A program made the translations under genes and the position numbers. From NCBI RefSeq assembly GCF_000161835.1, contig NZ_GG697169.2:1-64000 (forward strand): a stretch of 64,000 bases of DNA, written 5' to 3'. Positions 9,108 through 17,787 of this stretch are shown one piece after another. Source of the stretch: Thalassobium sp. R2A62. GTDB taxonomy: Bacteria; Pseudomonadota; Alphaproteobacteria; Rhodobacterales; Rhodobacteraceae. Position 1 is the first letter of the stretch. Each line of letters begins with the position of its first letter. Below the pieces are notes generated by a model. That model was not told where the DNA came from. It worked only from the letters and a program-made list of their open reading frames with translations, and searched no databases.

Positions 9108-9163
9108 GGTGTGGCGATTTGTTACCGGATTGCGGGCCACGTTAAATAATCTGCTAAAAGGGG
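9108..9163 (+). promoter_or_regulatory. SAM-II riboswitch
   Basis: The segment carries the SAM-II core, recognised by GTGTGGCGATTTG, then ACCGGATTGCGGGCCACG, then TTAAATAATCTGCTAAAAGG, which fold as an H-type pseudoknot with the conserved GCTAAA near the 3' end. SAM-II elements occur in alphaproteobacteria ahead of methionine biosynthesis genes. Here it precedes metZ, and a strong hairpin with a T-run follows, so S-adenosylmethionine binding probably favours termination. Confidence 0.85.
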
Positions 9164-9178
9164 TCGGTCGCGTTTTCG

Positions 9179-9211
9179 CCTCGGAACCTTACGGTCCGAG
9201 GTTTTTTATTT
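9179..9211 (+). terminator. Rho-independent terminator downstream of SAM-II aptamer
   Basis: CCTCGGA (9179-9185) pairs with TCCGAGG (9195-9201) around a short loop and is followed by TTTTTTATTT. It lies between the aptamer and the metZ RBS, the expected position for an expression-platform attenuator. Confidence 0.85.
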
Positions 9212-9237
9212 GGGGTGACCCCCAACAGGAGAATGAC

Positions 9238-10413
9238 ATGACAGAGCTGTCAAAACGCACCAAAGCGGTTCACGCAGGGATCAGACGATCGCAATACGGC
9301 GAAGTGGCCGAGGCGATGTATCTGACCCAAGGGTTTGTCTATGAGACGGCCGAAGACGCCGAGGCGCGTTTCATCCAGTCAGGGGATGATGAATTCATCT
9401 ATGCCCGTTACGGCAACCCGACGGTCCGGATGTTCGAGGAACGTATCGCAGCCCTTGAGGGTGCCGAGGACGGGTTCGCCTGTGCCAGTGGTATGGCGGC
9501 GGTGTCTGGTGCGTTGATGTCCATGCTGCGGACGGGGGACCATGTGGTGTCGTCGCGCGCGTTGTTTGGATCGTGTCACTATGTGCTGGACGAAGTGCTG
9601 ACGCGGTTCGGGGTCGAGGTCACGTTTGTCGACGGGACTGATTTGGCGGCATGGAAGGCGGCGATCCGGCCTGACACCAAGGCGGTGTTTTTCGAAAGCA
9701 TGTCGAACCCCACGTTGGAATTGGTTGATATCGAGGCCGTCTCGAAGCTGGCTCATGCGGTCGATGCGGTGGTGATTGTCGACAATGTATTTGCCACGCC
9801 AGTGTTTTCGGATGCGATTGCGCAGGGGGCCGATGTGGTCGTGTATTCGGCGACCAAACATATCGACGGGCAGGGACGTGTTTTGGGTGGAGTGATCCTA
9901 GGCACCCGCGAGTTCATTCGCAAAACCGTCGAGCCCTACATGAAACACACCGGCGGTTCGATGAGCCCGTTCAATGCGTGGCTGCTGGTCAAAGGCCTAG
10001 AAACGATGGAGCTGCGCGTGCGGGCGCAGACGTTCTCGGCCATGCGGATCGCAGATGCGCTGTCGCAGAACGGTGCTTTGACCAGTGTGATTTATCCTGG
10101 GCTCGAGAGCCATCCGCAGCATGATCTTGCCATGAGCCAGATGAATGCGGGCGGCACGATTGTGGCTTTTGATTGCGGCAGCAAAGAGCGTGCGTTCAAG
10201 ATGCTGAATGCGCTCGAGATTGCGGTAATTTCTAACAATCTGGGCGACAGCAAATCGATTGCAACACCGCCTGCAACCACCACGCACCAACGGCTGCGCG
10301 AAGAAGATCGCGCCGAGTTGGGCATCACGCCCGGCTTGATCCGGTTTAGTGTCGGGCTTGAGGATGCCGATGATCTGATCTCTGATTTGACGGCGGCGAT
10401 TGGCGTGATGTGA
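9238..10413 (+). CDS. metZ: O-succinylhomoserine sulfhydrylase
   Basis: A 391-residue PLP enzyme of the Cys/Met-metabolism family that makes homocysteine from O-succinylhomoserine and sulfide. Visible motifs: YARYGNPTVRMFEERIAALEGAE, ESMSNPTLELVDIEAV, the PLP lysine in VVYSATKHIDGQGR, and SLGD-type SNNLGDSKSIATPPATTTHQ. An RBS AGGAG (9227-9231) fixes ATG 9238; the frame is open further upstream but that part is the riboswitch. Controlled by the SAM-II element and terminator. The stop overlaps the GTG start of the following GNAT gene. Confidence 0.95.
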   Translation: MTELSKRTKAVHAGIRRSQYGEVAEAMYLTQGFVYETAEDAEARFIQSGDDEFIYARYGNPTVRMFEERIAALEGAEDGFACASGMAAVSGALMSMLRTGDHVVSSRALFGSCHYVLDEVLTRFGVEVTFVDGTDLAAWKAAIRPDTKAVFFESMSNPTLELVDIEAVSKLAHAVDAVVIVDNVFATPVFSDAIAQGADVVVYSATKHIDGQGRVLGGVILGTREFIRKTVEPYMKHTGGSMSPFNAWLLVKGLETMELRVRAQTFSAMRIADALSQNGALTSVIYPGLESHPQHDLAMSQMNAGGTIVAFDCGSKERAFKMLNALEIAVISNNLGDSKSIATPPATTTHQRLREEDRAELGITPGLIRFSVGLEDADDLISDLTAAIGVM

Positions 10414-10769
10414 TCCGGCAGTATGTGCCCCAAGATGCGGGTGCGTTGGCGCTGATTTATTATCGCGGTGTCCACGAGGGGGCTGCTGGGGCCTATAGTG
10501 CGGCACAGCGCGCCGCATGGGCACCCGAGGTGCCAAGCGCTGAGGCGTGGCACGCGCGGTTGTCGGCTTTGACGACTTTTGTCGCCGACGACGTGGGGCC
10601 TGTTGGGTTCATGTCCATGGACGGTGACTATCTGGATTTCAGTTATGTGCTGCCCGAACGTCGCGGCGATGGCACGGCGGCCGCGCTCTATGATGCTTGC
10701 CTTGCGTGGGCGCAGGATCAAAGATTTGCGCGGCTGACGTTTGCATCTGCAATGCCTATCGACAATTGA
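10410..10769 (+). pseudogene. GNAT acetyltransferase, truncated at 3' end
   Basis: GTG at 10410 overlaps the metZ stop. The 119-residue product shows GNAT features: IRQYVPQDAGALALIYYRGVHEGA at the N-terminus, VGFMSMDGDYLDFSYVLPERRGDGTAAALYDACLAWA covering the acetyl-CoA loop (RRGDGTAAAL). The frame stops after FASAMPIDN, where homologs continue with the last strand-helix of the fold (about 30-40 residues). The following DNA is AT-rich and carries fragments of other genes, so the end was lost at a rearrangement near 10757. Confidence 0.7.
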
Positions 10770-10853
10770 ATCAAAGTTAACCGATAACTCTCGTTTCAGG
10801 AATGATACAATTTCGTCGACTGTATCTTGAAGTTTTGGATCCATGTCGCTCAT
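10765..10853 (-). pseudogene. 5' fragment of an unknown gene, cut at the GNAT junction
   Basis: ATG at 10851-10853 overlaps the TGA of the upstream minus-strand gene (TGATG), a sign of true translational coupling. It reads MSDMDPKLQDTVDEIVSFLK and RELSVNFDS and then runs straight into GNAT antisense sequence. The piece is about 30 residues and mostly helical. No family is recognised. Confidence 0.4.
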
Positions 10854-11177
10854 CAAATTGGGGCAAAGTAGAGTGCGGTTAAAACGAGAAAAATAATGAT
10901 AACTGCTGATTTAAAGCCCCTGATTGTGCGGTCTGGCAGGTTGTGCGCATGCCAAAGGGTGCTGGGGCTGAAAATAGACAAATATAGCGCCAAAAAATAT
11001 GCGTAGCTTGATGGCTTCCCTTTGTCCAATTGGTGGTTTCGAAACCAACGGAACTGATCCCAAAAAACAGGGTGGGTTATCAGAATGGAAGCGCGCTTAA
11101 AGAAGATTATCAGAGCCAAAATAAGAATAAATACCGCGTATATTTTATTAAAGAAAAGCCTCGATATGTTTGGTCAT
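10853..11177 (-). pseudogene. Small membrane protein gene, probable 5' frameshift
   Basis: The open 88-residue frame (TTG 11119) encodes a Trp/Phe-rich stretch (THPVFWDQFRWFRNHQLDKG) and a C-terminal membrane helix (SAVIIIFLVLTALYF). Upstream, ATG 11175-11177 reads MTKHIEAF, and removal of one base from the A4 run at 11154-11157 joins it to NKIYAVFILILALIIFFKRA, giving a likely full gene with an N-terminal membrane helix. It is coupled to the gene fragment after it. AT-rich acquired DNA. Function unknown. Confidence 0.4.
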
Positions 11178-11225
11178 TTGAAACACGAAAGCAAAATCCC
11201 ACAAACGGTGACTCTTGTCACGCAC

Positions 11226-11433
11226 GACTTTGTTGCACAAATAGGCTGATGGGATTCACTGCATGAATCCAACGTGATAGCTGAAGGCCATGAGCAGTTG
11301 GGCCCCTACGAAGTATAAGACCAAGAATTGGTCGTCTTACAATGACAGTTTGAAACAGCGCGGATCGTTATCGATCTGGTTTGATCCAGAGATGGTTTGG
11401 ACACCTCCGCCAAGTGGTAAGCGGGGTCGGCAG
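11226..11433 (+). mobile_element. Left-end remnant of an IS5-family (IS1031-like) element
   Basis: ACTTTGTTGCACAAATAGGC at the left resembles the terminal repeat common in this IS group. A transposase N-terminus starts at ATG 11290: APTKYKTKNWSSYNDSLKQR followed by GSLSIWFDPEMVW and GKRGRQ. The match ends abruptly near 11433, leaving only about 48 residues of a transposase of roughly 270-300. The remaining bases to 11547 form the folE2 leader and hold no other recognisable gene. Confidence 0.75.
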
Positions 11434-11547
11434 CAGCCCTGTCAGGATCGGTTTGGACGTCGCATCCTGGGGGCGGTGTGACGGGCTACGACATTGGCGG
11501 GGCAGGTTCAATCTGTTAGCAAGGGGCGTCTCAACAGGGGTCTACCC

Positions 11548-12714
11548 ATGGAAATTGATCGTGATACGCCCCATATGAAGCTCTTGCGGCCCGAAGATGG
11601 GGAGACCGAGATGACCTTAGAGGGTCAGGAGTTTGAGCGTGAACCAACGCAGGACGAGGCGCGTGAGGCGTTGGCGTTGCTGCGGCAGTGGGCCGTGTCT
11701 GTGACCGACGAAGAGATCGCGACGTTGGATGCATTGGTGTCGTGTCTCGTTCCGGGTCAAGAATTGATGAATTATCCGGCTCTTGCGCGGGCCTATCCCG
11801 AAGAGTTCGAGGTTGATGAGCTGTACAAGGCATCGATGCCCGATCTGCAGAACGGACCATCCAGCCTGATCCGTGGGGCCAAGCAACAGATCCAGCATGT
11901 TGGAATTTCGAATTTTCGCCTGCCCATTCAGGTGCGGACACGTGGTGGCGCACCTCTGACGCTGGAAACCAGTGTGACAGGCACAGTGAGCCTAGAGGCC
12001 GAGAAAAAGGGCATCAACATGTCCCGCATTATGCGGACGTTTTACCGCCGTGCGGAAGAGACGTTCAGCTTTGACGTGATTGAGCGGGCTCTGGAAGATT
12101 ATAAGGCCGATCTAGAGAGCTTTGACGCGCGTATCCAGATGCGGTTCTCGTTCCCGATGAAGGTGGACAGCCTGCGATCGGGGCTGTCGGGCTATCAGTA
12201 TTATGACCTCGCTCTTGAGGTGATCGATGTCGGGGGCGTGCGCCAAAAGATCGTTCATCTGGACTATGTGTATTCGAGTACATGCCCCTGTTCGCTCGAG
12301 CTGTCGGAACATGCGCGTCAGTTCCGTGGGCAGCTGGCAACGCCGCATTCCCAGCGGTCTGTTGCGCGCCTGTCGGTCCAAGTTGACGAAACAGCTGGGA
12401 TTTTGTGGTTCGAGGATCTGATTGATCTGTGCCGACGTGCGGTGCCGACCGAAACCCAAGTCATGGTCAAACGCGAGGACGAGCAAGCCTTTGCCGAACT
12501 GAACGCGGCCAATCCGATCTTTGTGGAAGACGCAGCACGGTCATTTTGTGAATTGCTACAGGCAGACCCGCGGATCGGTGATTTCCGGATTGTCGCGTCT
12601 CACCAAGAAAGCCTGCATTCCCATGATGCAGTGTCGATCCTGACGGAAGGCGAAACTTTCAGTGCCGACAGCATCGACCCCAAACTGTTTTCAACCTTGT
12701 TTCACGTCGGCTAG
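11548..12714 (+). CDS. folE2: GTP cyclohydrolase I, FolE2 type
   Basis: A 388-residue FolE2 (COG1469) enzyme converting GTP to dihydroneopterin triphosphate, the first step of folate synthesis, and a metal-flexible alternative to FolE. Seen: KASMPDLQNGPSSLIRGAKQQIQHVGISNFRLPI, the metal/catalytic Cys segment YSSTCPCSLELSEHA, and a conserved ending (HQESLHSHDAVSI). The N-terminal about 80 residues are an acidic extension seen in Rhodobacteraceae. ATG 11548 is chosen; the frame is open to 11494. folB and folP of the same pathway lie at 26876-28746. Confidence 0.92.
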   Translation: MEIDRDTPHMKLLRPEDGETEMTLEGQEFEREPTQDEAREALALLRQWAVSVTDEEIATLDALVSCLVPGQELMNYPALARAYPEEFEVDELYKASMPDLQNGPSSLIRGAKQQIQHVGISNFRLPIQVRTRGGAPLTLETSVTGTVSLEAEKKGINMSRIMRTFYRRAEETFSFDVIERALEDYKADLESFDARIQMRFSFPMKVDSLRSGLSGYQYYDLALEVIDVGGVRQKIVHLDYVYSSTCPCSLELSEHARQFRGQLATPHSQRSVARLSVQVDETAGILWFEDLIDLCRRAVPTETQVMVKREDEQAFAELNAANPIFVEDAARSFCELLQADPRIGDFRIVASHQESLHSHDAVSILTEGETFSADSIDPKLFSTLFHVG

Positions 12715-13509
12715 CACCGCCTCTTGGATTTGATCCAGCACCAGCCCGCCGTACGTGGCGTTGGCGTGGTCATAATCCGTCCGGTCATGTTCAAACCGTC
12801 CCGTTGCTGCCAAGCGGATCGATCCACGTGACATTTCGCGTTTGGTCATGATTCCGCGCGAGATCGTTGATTTGGGTTGAGACAGGACTGTGACGTTGGC
12901 ATCTTTTGCCAATTCGGTCAGGGTCAAACGGTGGATGTTGTTCATGATGCGTCCGTCACCTGACACTGCGATATTTTGCAACAGGACGTGATTTGGATCA
13001 TCCGAATGCACGGCGTCTTGGCTAACGTGGGGTTGGGGGCACAGGTAGATCGGTTTGTCGGTATGTTCGCGCAGCAGGACGGCAAAACGGGTCCACAAAC
13101 GGCGCCCCATATGTTCAACAGCGATGGTTTCAAACGCCGAGCGTGACAACAGAGCGGGTTCCATCTTTGCGAGGTCTTCGACCTCTTTGAGCGAGGCCAT
13201 TCCAAGAAAGCGTGCATCACGGTGCAAACGCACAAGGTTCGAGCTGGCCGAGTTACATCCGACGATGACGAAGGCCTCGAAGCGGTCTAGTTCAATGCCC
13301 GCGCCTCCGCCGAGTTTGGCAAAGGCGACTTTGGCGTCTTCTGTCCGTGGGCGCAGAACGCCGTCGATGACTTCGGTCTGGACCAGTTTGGTTTTATGGG
13401 CTCCGACCATTTGAGGGGCGAGCTCAGACCAGCGTTCAGGCGCCTCGAGATGGGCGGTGCGCAGGGCTGCGATGTGGCTGTTGCCAAAGAGGCAAATCGG
13501 AATGCTCAT
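12691..13509 (-). CDS. SGNH-like hypothetical protein linked to the GSCFA gene
   Basis: A 272-residue protein starting IPICLFGNSHIAALR, where GNSH resembles the block-I GDSH motif of SGNH hydrolases; CNSASSN and the C-terminal DYDHANATYGGLVLDQI may provide further blocks including a His. No membrane segment. It overlaps the end of folE2 tail-to-tail and is translationally coupled to the upstream GSCFA gene (13506-13509), which suggests joint action on a cell-surface polymer. Function is inferred only. Confidence 0.6.
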   Translation of the reverse strand: MSIPICLFGNSHIAALRTAHLEAPERWSELAPQMVGAHKTKLVQTEVIDGVLRPRTEDAKVAFAKLGGGAGIELDRFEAFVIVGCNSASSNLVRLHRDARFLGMASLKEVEDLAKMEPALLSRSAFETIAVEHMGRRLWTRFAVLLREHTDKPIYLCPQPHVSQDAVHSDDPNHVLLQNIAVSGDGRIMNNIHRLTLTELAKDANVTVLSQPKSTISRGIMTKREMSRGSIRLAATGRFEHDRTDYDHANATYGGLVLDQIQEAVLADVKQG

Positions 13510-14588
13510 GTGTCAGGCTCGGCAAAGGCGTCTAGCAACAGATCGTCGCAAATCAGATCGGTGTCTGACCCGGCGTCTTCTTCGGCGGCGCTATCGGTTG
13601 GTTCGGGTGGGGCCGTGTGTTCGTCCATCGGGGCGAGGCCGGTGCTGTCAAAGAAGATCGACATTACACGTTCAACCGCATCCTCGCGGACACCGCGCAG
13701 ATTGGCGTCAAACCATGGTCCACCTGTCGCGTGGCTGGTGACCAATTCAAAGCTGGGAAAGTAATCAACGTCATCATGTTCGCGGGCAAATTCACCGGCG
13801 GCGGCGCGCAGCGCGGATTTGGACCATGTTGTCGCGGACAACACGTGGTCATCGGCGGCCGTGGCTGTCAGCGGAACAGGTGAGACTGTCAGCAGCAGCT
13901 TCATGTCTGGATTGAACCGTTTCAGCGCACGCCGGATATCGCCCAAATCGGCCAGAATGTCGGCTGTTGGCATGTTGTAGAACAGGTGTTGGTCGGCATC
14001 AAATGTGCCCGCCGCGACACCGGGGCAGCTGGGAAAGGCGCGGCCTGTCTCTGCATCGACCCAAGTTTCGGTCAACCCAAGTGTGAATACAAAGAGATCG
14101 GCCTGTTTGAGCATCTGTGACGTGCGTTTCAGGTGGTAGGCACGGTGCAACAAAACGCCGTCTTCGGATTTGAGACCTTCGGGCTCAACGGTGGGGCGAA
14201 AGGCGTCGACGAATTGTTTGCCCTTGGACCAGACATAGCGTTTGTCGGTAAATCCGGTGGCCACGTCCTCGAGCAATTGGCGCATTTGGCGTGTCGTATA
14301 GATGTTGCCGTAGCGGCCTGAAAAGAGGCTGTAGCCAAACTGATGAGCCAGCGGTTTGGACATCAATTCGGGGGGCTGTTCAGCCTCAAGCACGTCGCAA
14401 CCTGCCATTCGCAAAAAGCGGCCGATGTGCTGAGCAAAGCAGCTGCCAGCAGTGGCAAAAGACATTTCGTCTGTGATCGGGAATTTCGGGCGGAACAACC
14501 CTTTGAAGCGGGTAATGTCCGCTTTCGCTACGCCGCTGCGCCAAAAGGCATGGAACGGAAGCTTGGTGTAGGGATGCGACATGGGCAC
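13506..14588 (-). CDS. GSCFA-domain protein
   Basis: A 360-residue protein with the domain signature ATAGSCFAQHIGRFLRMAGC (near residues 46-66), followed by HQFGYSLFSGRYGNIYTTRQMRQLLED and VFTLGLTETWVD. GSCFA proteins are distant SGNH-fold members found near glycan genes in Rhodobacteraceae. The last about 40 residues are acidic and Ser/Thr-rich, probably disordered. It is the first gene of a two-gene unit with the SGNH-like protein. Start ATG 14588 or 14582. Confidence 0.8.
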   Translation of the reverse strand: MPMSHPYTKLPFHAFWRSGVAKADITRFKGLFRPKFPITDEMSFATAGSCFAQHIGRFLRMAGCDVLEAEQPPELMSKPLAHQFGYSLFSGRYGNIYTTRQMRQLLEDVATGFTDKRYVWSKGKQFVDAFRPTVEPEGLKSEDGVLLHRAYHLKRTSQMLKQADLFVFTLGLTETWVDAETGRAFPSCPGVAAGTFDADQHLFYNMPTADILADLGDIRRALKRFNPDMKLLLTVSPVPLTATAADDHVLSATTWSKSALRAAAGEFAREHDDVDYFPSFELVTSHATGGPWFDANLRGVREDAVERVMSIFFDSTGLAPMDEHTAPPEPTDSAAEEDAGSDTDLICDDLLLDAFAEPDT

Positions 14589-14694
14589 ACAGTCTCATTT
14601 CAGCCCAAGCACGTCAAGAATGTGCGGCCGCAAATAGGCGTGGAAAAAACCGTGACGCTTGACAGTTTTGGTGTGCGGCCCCAAGGGTTTTGTC

Positions 14695-16146
14695 ATGTTT
14701 GAAATGCGACCCGTTGGATATGTGATCGGCCTGCTTGTGGCTGTCTTGGGGCTGACCATGTTGGTGCCGATGTTTATCGACCTGCGCGCAGGCAACGGCC
14801 ATTGGGTCGTGTTCGCGGAAAGCGCGATCATCACTGTGTTGGTGGGCGCGCTGGTTTCAATGTCCTGTGCTAATGCGGTGTCTGCGGGATTGACGATCAG
14901 GCAAACATTTTTGCTGACCACGTTTGTTTGGGTTGCTTTGCCTGGGTTCGGGACGTTGCCGTTCGTGTTGGGCGACGCACAAACCAGCATCACCGACGGA
15001 TTTTTCGAGGCGATGTCGGGCCTGACGACCACAGGTTCAACTGTGCTGACGGGGCTTGAGGATTTGCCACCTGGATTGCTGATGTGGCGGGCCATTCTGC
15101 AATGGCTGGGCGGTGTTGGTATTATTGTTGTGGCGATGGTATTTTTGCCGGAGCTGCGTGTTGGCGGTATGCAGATTTTTCGCTCCGAAGCCTTCGACAC
15201 TATGGGTAAAATCCTGCCGCGTGCCGGTGAAATCGCGAGCCGTATTTCGGTGATCTACCTTGGCCTGACAGGGGCATGTGCGGTGACCTATGGTGCGCTG
15301 GGCATGGGACCGTTTGATGCGATCACCCATGCGATGACGACGATCGCGACAGGCGGTTTTGCAAATTACGACGCCTCAATCGGGGCGTTTGGGGCAGGGG
15401 TCGAATATGCGGCCTGTGTGTTTATGCTGCTCGCGGCGTTGCCATTTGTGCGCTACGTCCAACTGCTGGCGGGCACGGCGCAGCCGCTGTTTCTGGATAG
15501 CCAAATTCGCGTTTTCTTTACCACCGTCTTTATCATCGTGGCGATGATCACGCTGTGGCTGTGGAACAGTTCGGCTCTGACCGGCGAGGTTGCCCTACGC
15601 AAAGCATTGTTCAACGTGGTGTCGATCATCACCGGCACGGGCTATGCCAGTGCAGACTATATGCTGTGGGGGTCATTCGCCGTTGTGATGTTCTTTTTCA
15701 TCGGCCTGATCGGTGGTTGTGCGGGATCGACGGCCTGTTCCATCAAAATCTTTCGCTACCAGTTGCTGTTCGCCAGCATCAAGGCGCAGGTTCGGCGCAT
15801 CCATTCCCCCAGCGGCATTTTTACGCCGCGCTATCAGGGCAGAACTGTCAGTGATGACGTGCTGAGTTCGGTCATGTCGTTCTTTGTGTTCTTCACCGTG
15901 ATCTTGGGGATCGTGGCAGTCGCGCTGTCGATGACGGGTCTGGATTTCATCACATCAATCTCTGGGGCCGCAACCGCGATGGCCAACATCGGTCCCGGTT
16001 TGGGATCAGAGATCGGACCATCGGGGAATTTCTCGGGTCTGAATGATGTTGCGAAATGGATTTTGACCACGGCAATGTTGATTGGTCGTCTCGAAGTCAT
16101 GGCCGTCTTTACCCTGCTTACTGTTCAATTTTGGAGAGCTGTATGA
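14695..16146 (+). CDS. trkH: Trk-type potassium uptake protein, membrane subunit
   Basis: A 483-residue polytopic protein with TrkH/KtrB pore features: SGLTTTGSTVLTGLEDLP for the first filter, TTIATGGFANYDAS for the second, VSIITGTGYASADY for the third and AATAMANIGPGLGSEIGPSG for the fourth. It imports K+ with the cytosolic regulator TrkA, which is not in the window. ATG 14695 gives the normal N-terminal helix. The stop overlaps the ATG of the following ThDP enzyme (ATGA). Confidence 0.92.
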   Translation: MFEMRPVGYVIGLLVAVLGLTMLVPMFIDLRAGNGHWVVFAESAIITVLVGALVSMSCANAVSAGLTIRQTFLLTTFVWVALPGFGTLPFVLGDAQTSITDGFFEAMSGLTTTGSTVLTGLEDLPPGLLMWRAILQWLGGVGIIVVAMVFLPELRVGGMQIFRSEAFDTMGKILPRAGEIASRISVIYLGLTGACAVTYGALGMGPFDAITHAMTTIATGGFANYDASIGAFGAGVEYAACVFMLLAALPFVRYVQLLAGTAQPLFLDSQIRVFFTTVFIIVAMITLWLWNSSALTGEVALRKALFNVVSIITGTGYASADYMLWGSFAVVMFFFIGLIGGCAGSTACSIKIFRYQLLFASIKAQVRRIHSPSGIFTPRYQGRTVSDDVLSSVMSFFVFFTVILGIVAVALSMTGLDFITSISGAATAMANIGPGLGSEIGPSGNFSGLNDVAKWILTTAMLIGRLEVMAVFTLLTVQFWRAV

Positions 16147-17720
16147 AGCCTCTTGGAGCTCAGATTTCGCACATGCTGCGCGCACGAGGCGTTGATACGA
16201 TCTTTGGTATTCCGGGGGTGCATAACCAAGAAATGTACCGCGGTATCGAAGAGGCCGGGATCACCCATGTTCTGGCGCGTCACGAACAAGGTGCGGGATT
16301 CATGGCCGATGGATATGCACGTGCGACGGGCAAACCGGGTGTGGCCTATGTGATCACGGGGCCGGGGCTGTGCAACATTATGACGCCCATGGGACAGGCC
16401 TATTCTGACAGCGTGCCGATGCTGGTGATCTCTAGCTGTCTGGACGAAGTGGCGTCGACCCGTGGTCAGTTGCACCAGATGCGCGACCAAGAAGGGGCGG
16501 CGGGCTGTGTCTGTGATTGGTCTCAGACGGCAACAACGGCGCAGGCCGCGTACCGTTTGATTGATCGCGCGTTGATGGAGTTCGAAACCCAGCGGCCGCG
16601 CCCCAAACATATCCAAGTGCCGATCAAACTGCTTGAAGCGCTGGCAGAAGATCCGCCTGCGGCGTTGGCCCGTCCCAAGACCAGCCCAATCTTTGCCCCG
16701 TCAGATATGGCGCCGGTGATCGACGCGCTGAAGACTGCGCATAAACCGTTGTTCATTGTGGGTGGTGGCGTGAAATACGCCAGCAACATGTGGAGGATCC
16801 TGCGCAATACCGGTGCGGTTGTGATGACCACATATGCCGGACGTGGCGTGGTTGATGGTACGGATGAACGGGTGATCGGGTCGTGGTTGGCGCGGCCAGA
16901 CAGTGCCGATGTGATTGCCCAAGCCGATTTGGTCATAGCCGTTGGCACAGAGCTGGCCGATGTGGATTTGTGGCGTGATCATTTGGGGCACGATGCCCCA
17001 TTGGTGCGCATCGATATTGATGCCGAAGTTTTGTCTGACGCCATGCGTGCGGAAATTCCGGTACTGGCTGATGCATCTGACGCGTTGGGGCATATTTTCA
17101 ACGAGACTGAAGGCTGGGACAAACCGTGCCATTGGGACCGCAACAAGATCGCGGTGCAAAACGAGTTGTGGCGCGCCGAGACCGACGCAGAACGCCCCGG
17201 CATTTTGCCGATCTGCGAAGCGCTGCGAGAGGCCGCGCCCAAAAACACGATGTTCTATTCCGACATGACCCAGTTCGCCTATGTCGCCAAAGAGGTGATC
17301 CCGATGAGCGAGCCGGGGCATTGGCACCACCCGTATGGCTTTGGGACGTTGGGCTATGCGATGCCCGCCGCTGTTGGCGGGGCCATGGCGCGGAGCGGGA
17401 AGCCGACCATCGCCATCGCAGGCGATTACGGGTTTCAATATACGCTTCAAGAATTGGGTGCTGCGGTCGAAATGGACCTGCCCTTGCCGATCATCCTGTG
17501 GGACAACGGCAAGCTAAAAGAGATCGAAGACAGCATGGTGCGCGCGCAAATCGCGCCCAATTCAGTCATCGCCCACAACCCTGATTTCTGCAAATTGGCC
17601 GAAGCCTATGGCGCCTATGCGGCTGCACCGACAACGATCTGCGCGTTCCAAGATGCGGTGACAACTGCACTGGCCGCAGACAAGCCGACGCTGATCTACG
17701 TCACGCCGCATCTGACCTAA
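16143..17720 (+). CDS. Thiamine-diphosphate-dependent enzyme, acetolactate synthase-like (AruI-like)
   Basis: A 525-residue ThDP enzyme with the three-domain order of the acetohydroxyacid synthase/decarboxylase family. The catalytic Glu is in VLARHEQGAGFMADGYARATG and the C-terminal ThDP/Mg site is GDYGFQYTLQELGAAVEM through WDNGKLKEIED (GDY-WDN in place of GDG-NN). It lacks an adjacent small subunit, so it is not a standard branched-chain AHAS. Similar proteins are often called 5-guanidino-2-oxopentanoate decarboxylase or acetolactate synthase-like; the substrate is not settled. Translationally coupled to trkH. Confidence 0.8.
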   Translation: MKPLGAQISHMLRARGVDTIFGIPGVHNQEMYRGIEEAGITHVLARHEQGAGFMADGYARATGKPGVAYVITGPGLCNIMTPMGQAYSDSVPMLVISSCLDEVASTRGQLHQMRDQEGAAGCVCDWSQTATTAQAAYRLIDRALMEFETQRPRPKHIQVPIKLLEALAEDPPAALARPKTSPIFAPSDMAPVIDALKTAHKPLFIVGGGVKYASNMWRILRNTGAVVMTTYAGRGVVDGTDERVIGSWLARPDSADVIAQADLVIAVGTELADVDLWRDHLGHDAPLVRIDIDAEVLSDAMRAEIPVLADASDALGHIFNETEGWDKPCHWDRNKIAVQNELWRAETDAERPGILPICEALREAAPKNTMFYSDMTQFAYVAKEVIPMSEPGHWHHPYGFGTLGYAMPAAVGGAMARSGKPTIAIAGDYGFQYTLQELGAAVEMDLPLPIILWDNGKLKEIEDSMVRAQIAPNSVIAHNPDFCKLAEAYGAYAAAPTTICAFQDAVTTALAADKPTLIYVTPHLT

Positions 17721-17752
17721 GCGTCCGTTCTAGATTGAGATCCGGATGTGCG

Positions 17753-17774
17753 GCGAGGGGGCTGTCCCCCTCGC
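17753..17774. terminator. Strong hairpin between convergent genes
   Basis: GCGAGGGGG (17753-17761) and CCCCCTCGC (17766-17774) form a perfect 9-bp stem with a CTGT loop, between the stops of the ThDP enzyme and the protease-like gene. There is no long T-run, but the position fits a shared bidirectional terminator. Confidence 0.6.
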
Positions 17775-17787
17775 GCAGTTGATCCGT

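Noticed and set aside
9061-9237. Upstream extension of MetZ from the open frame at 9061
   Set aside because: This DNA is the SAM-II aptamer and terminator; the RBS and family N-terminus place the start at 9238.
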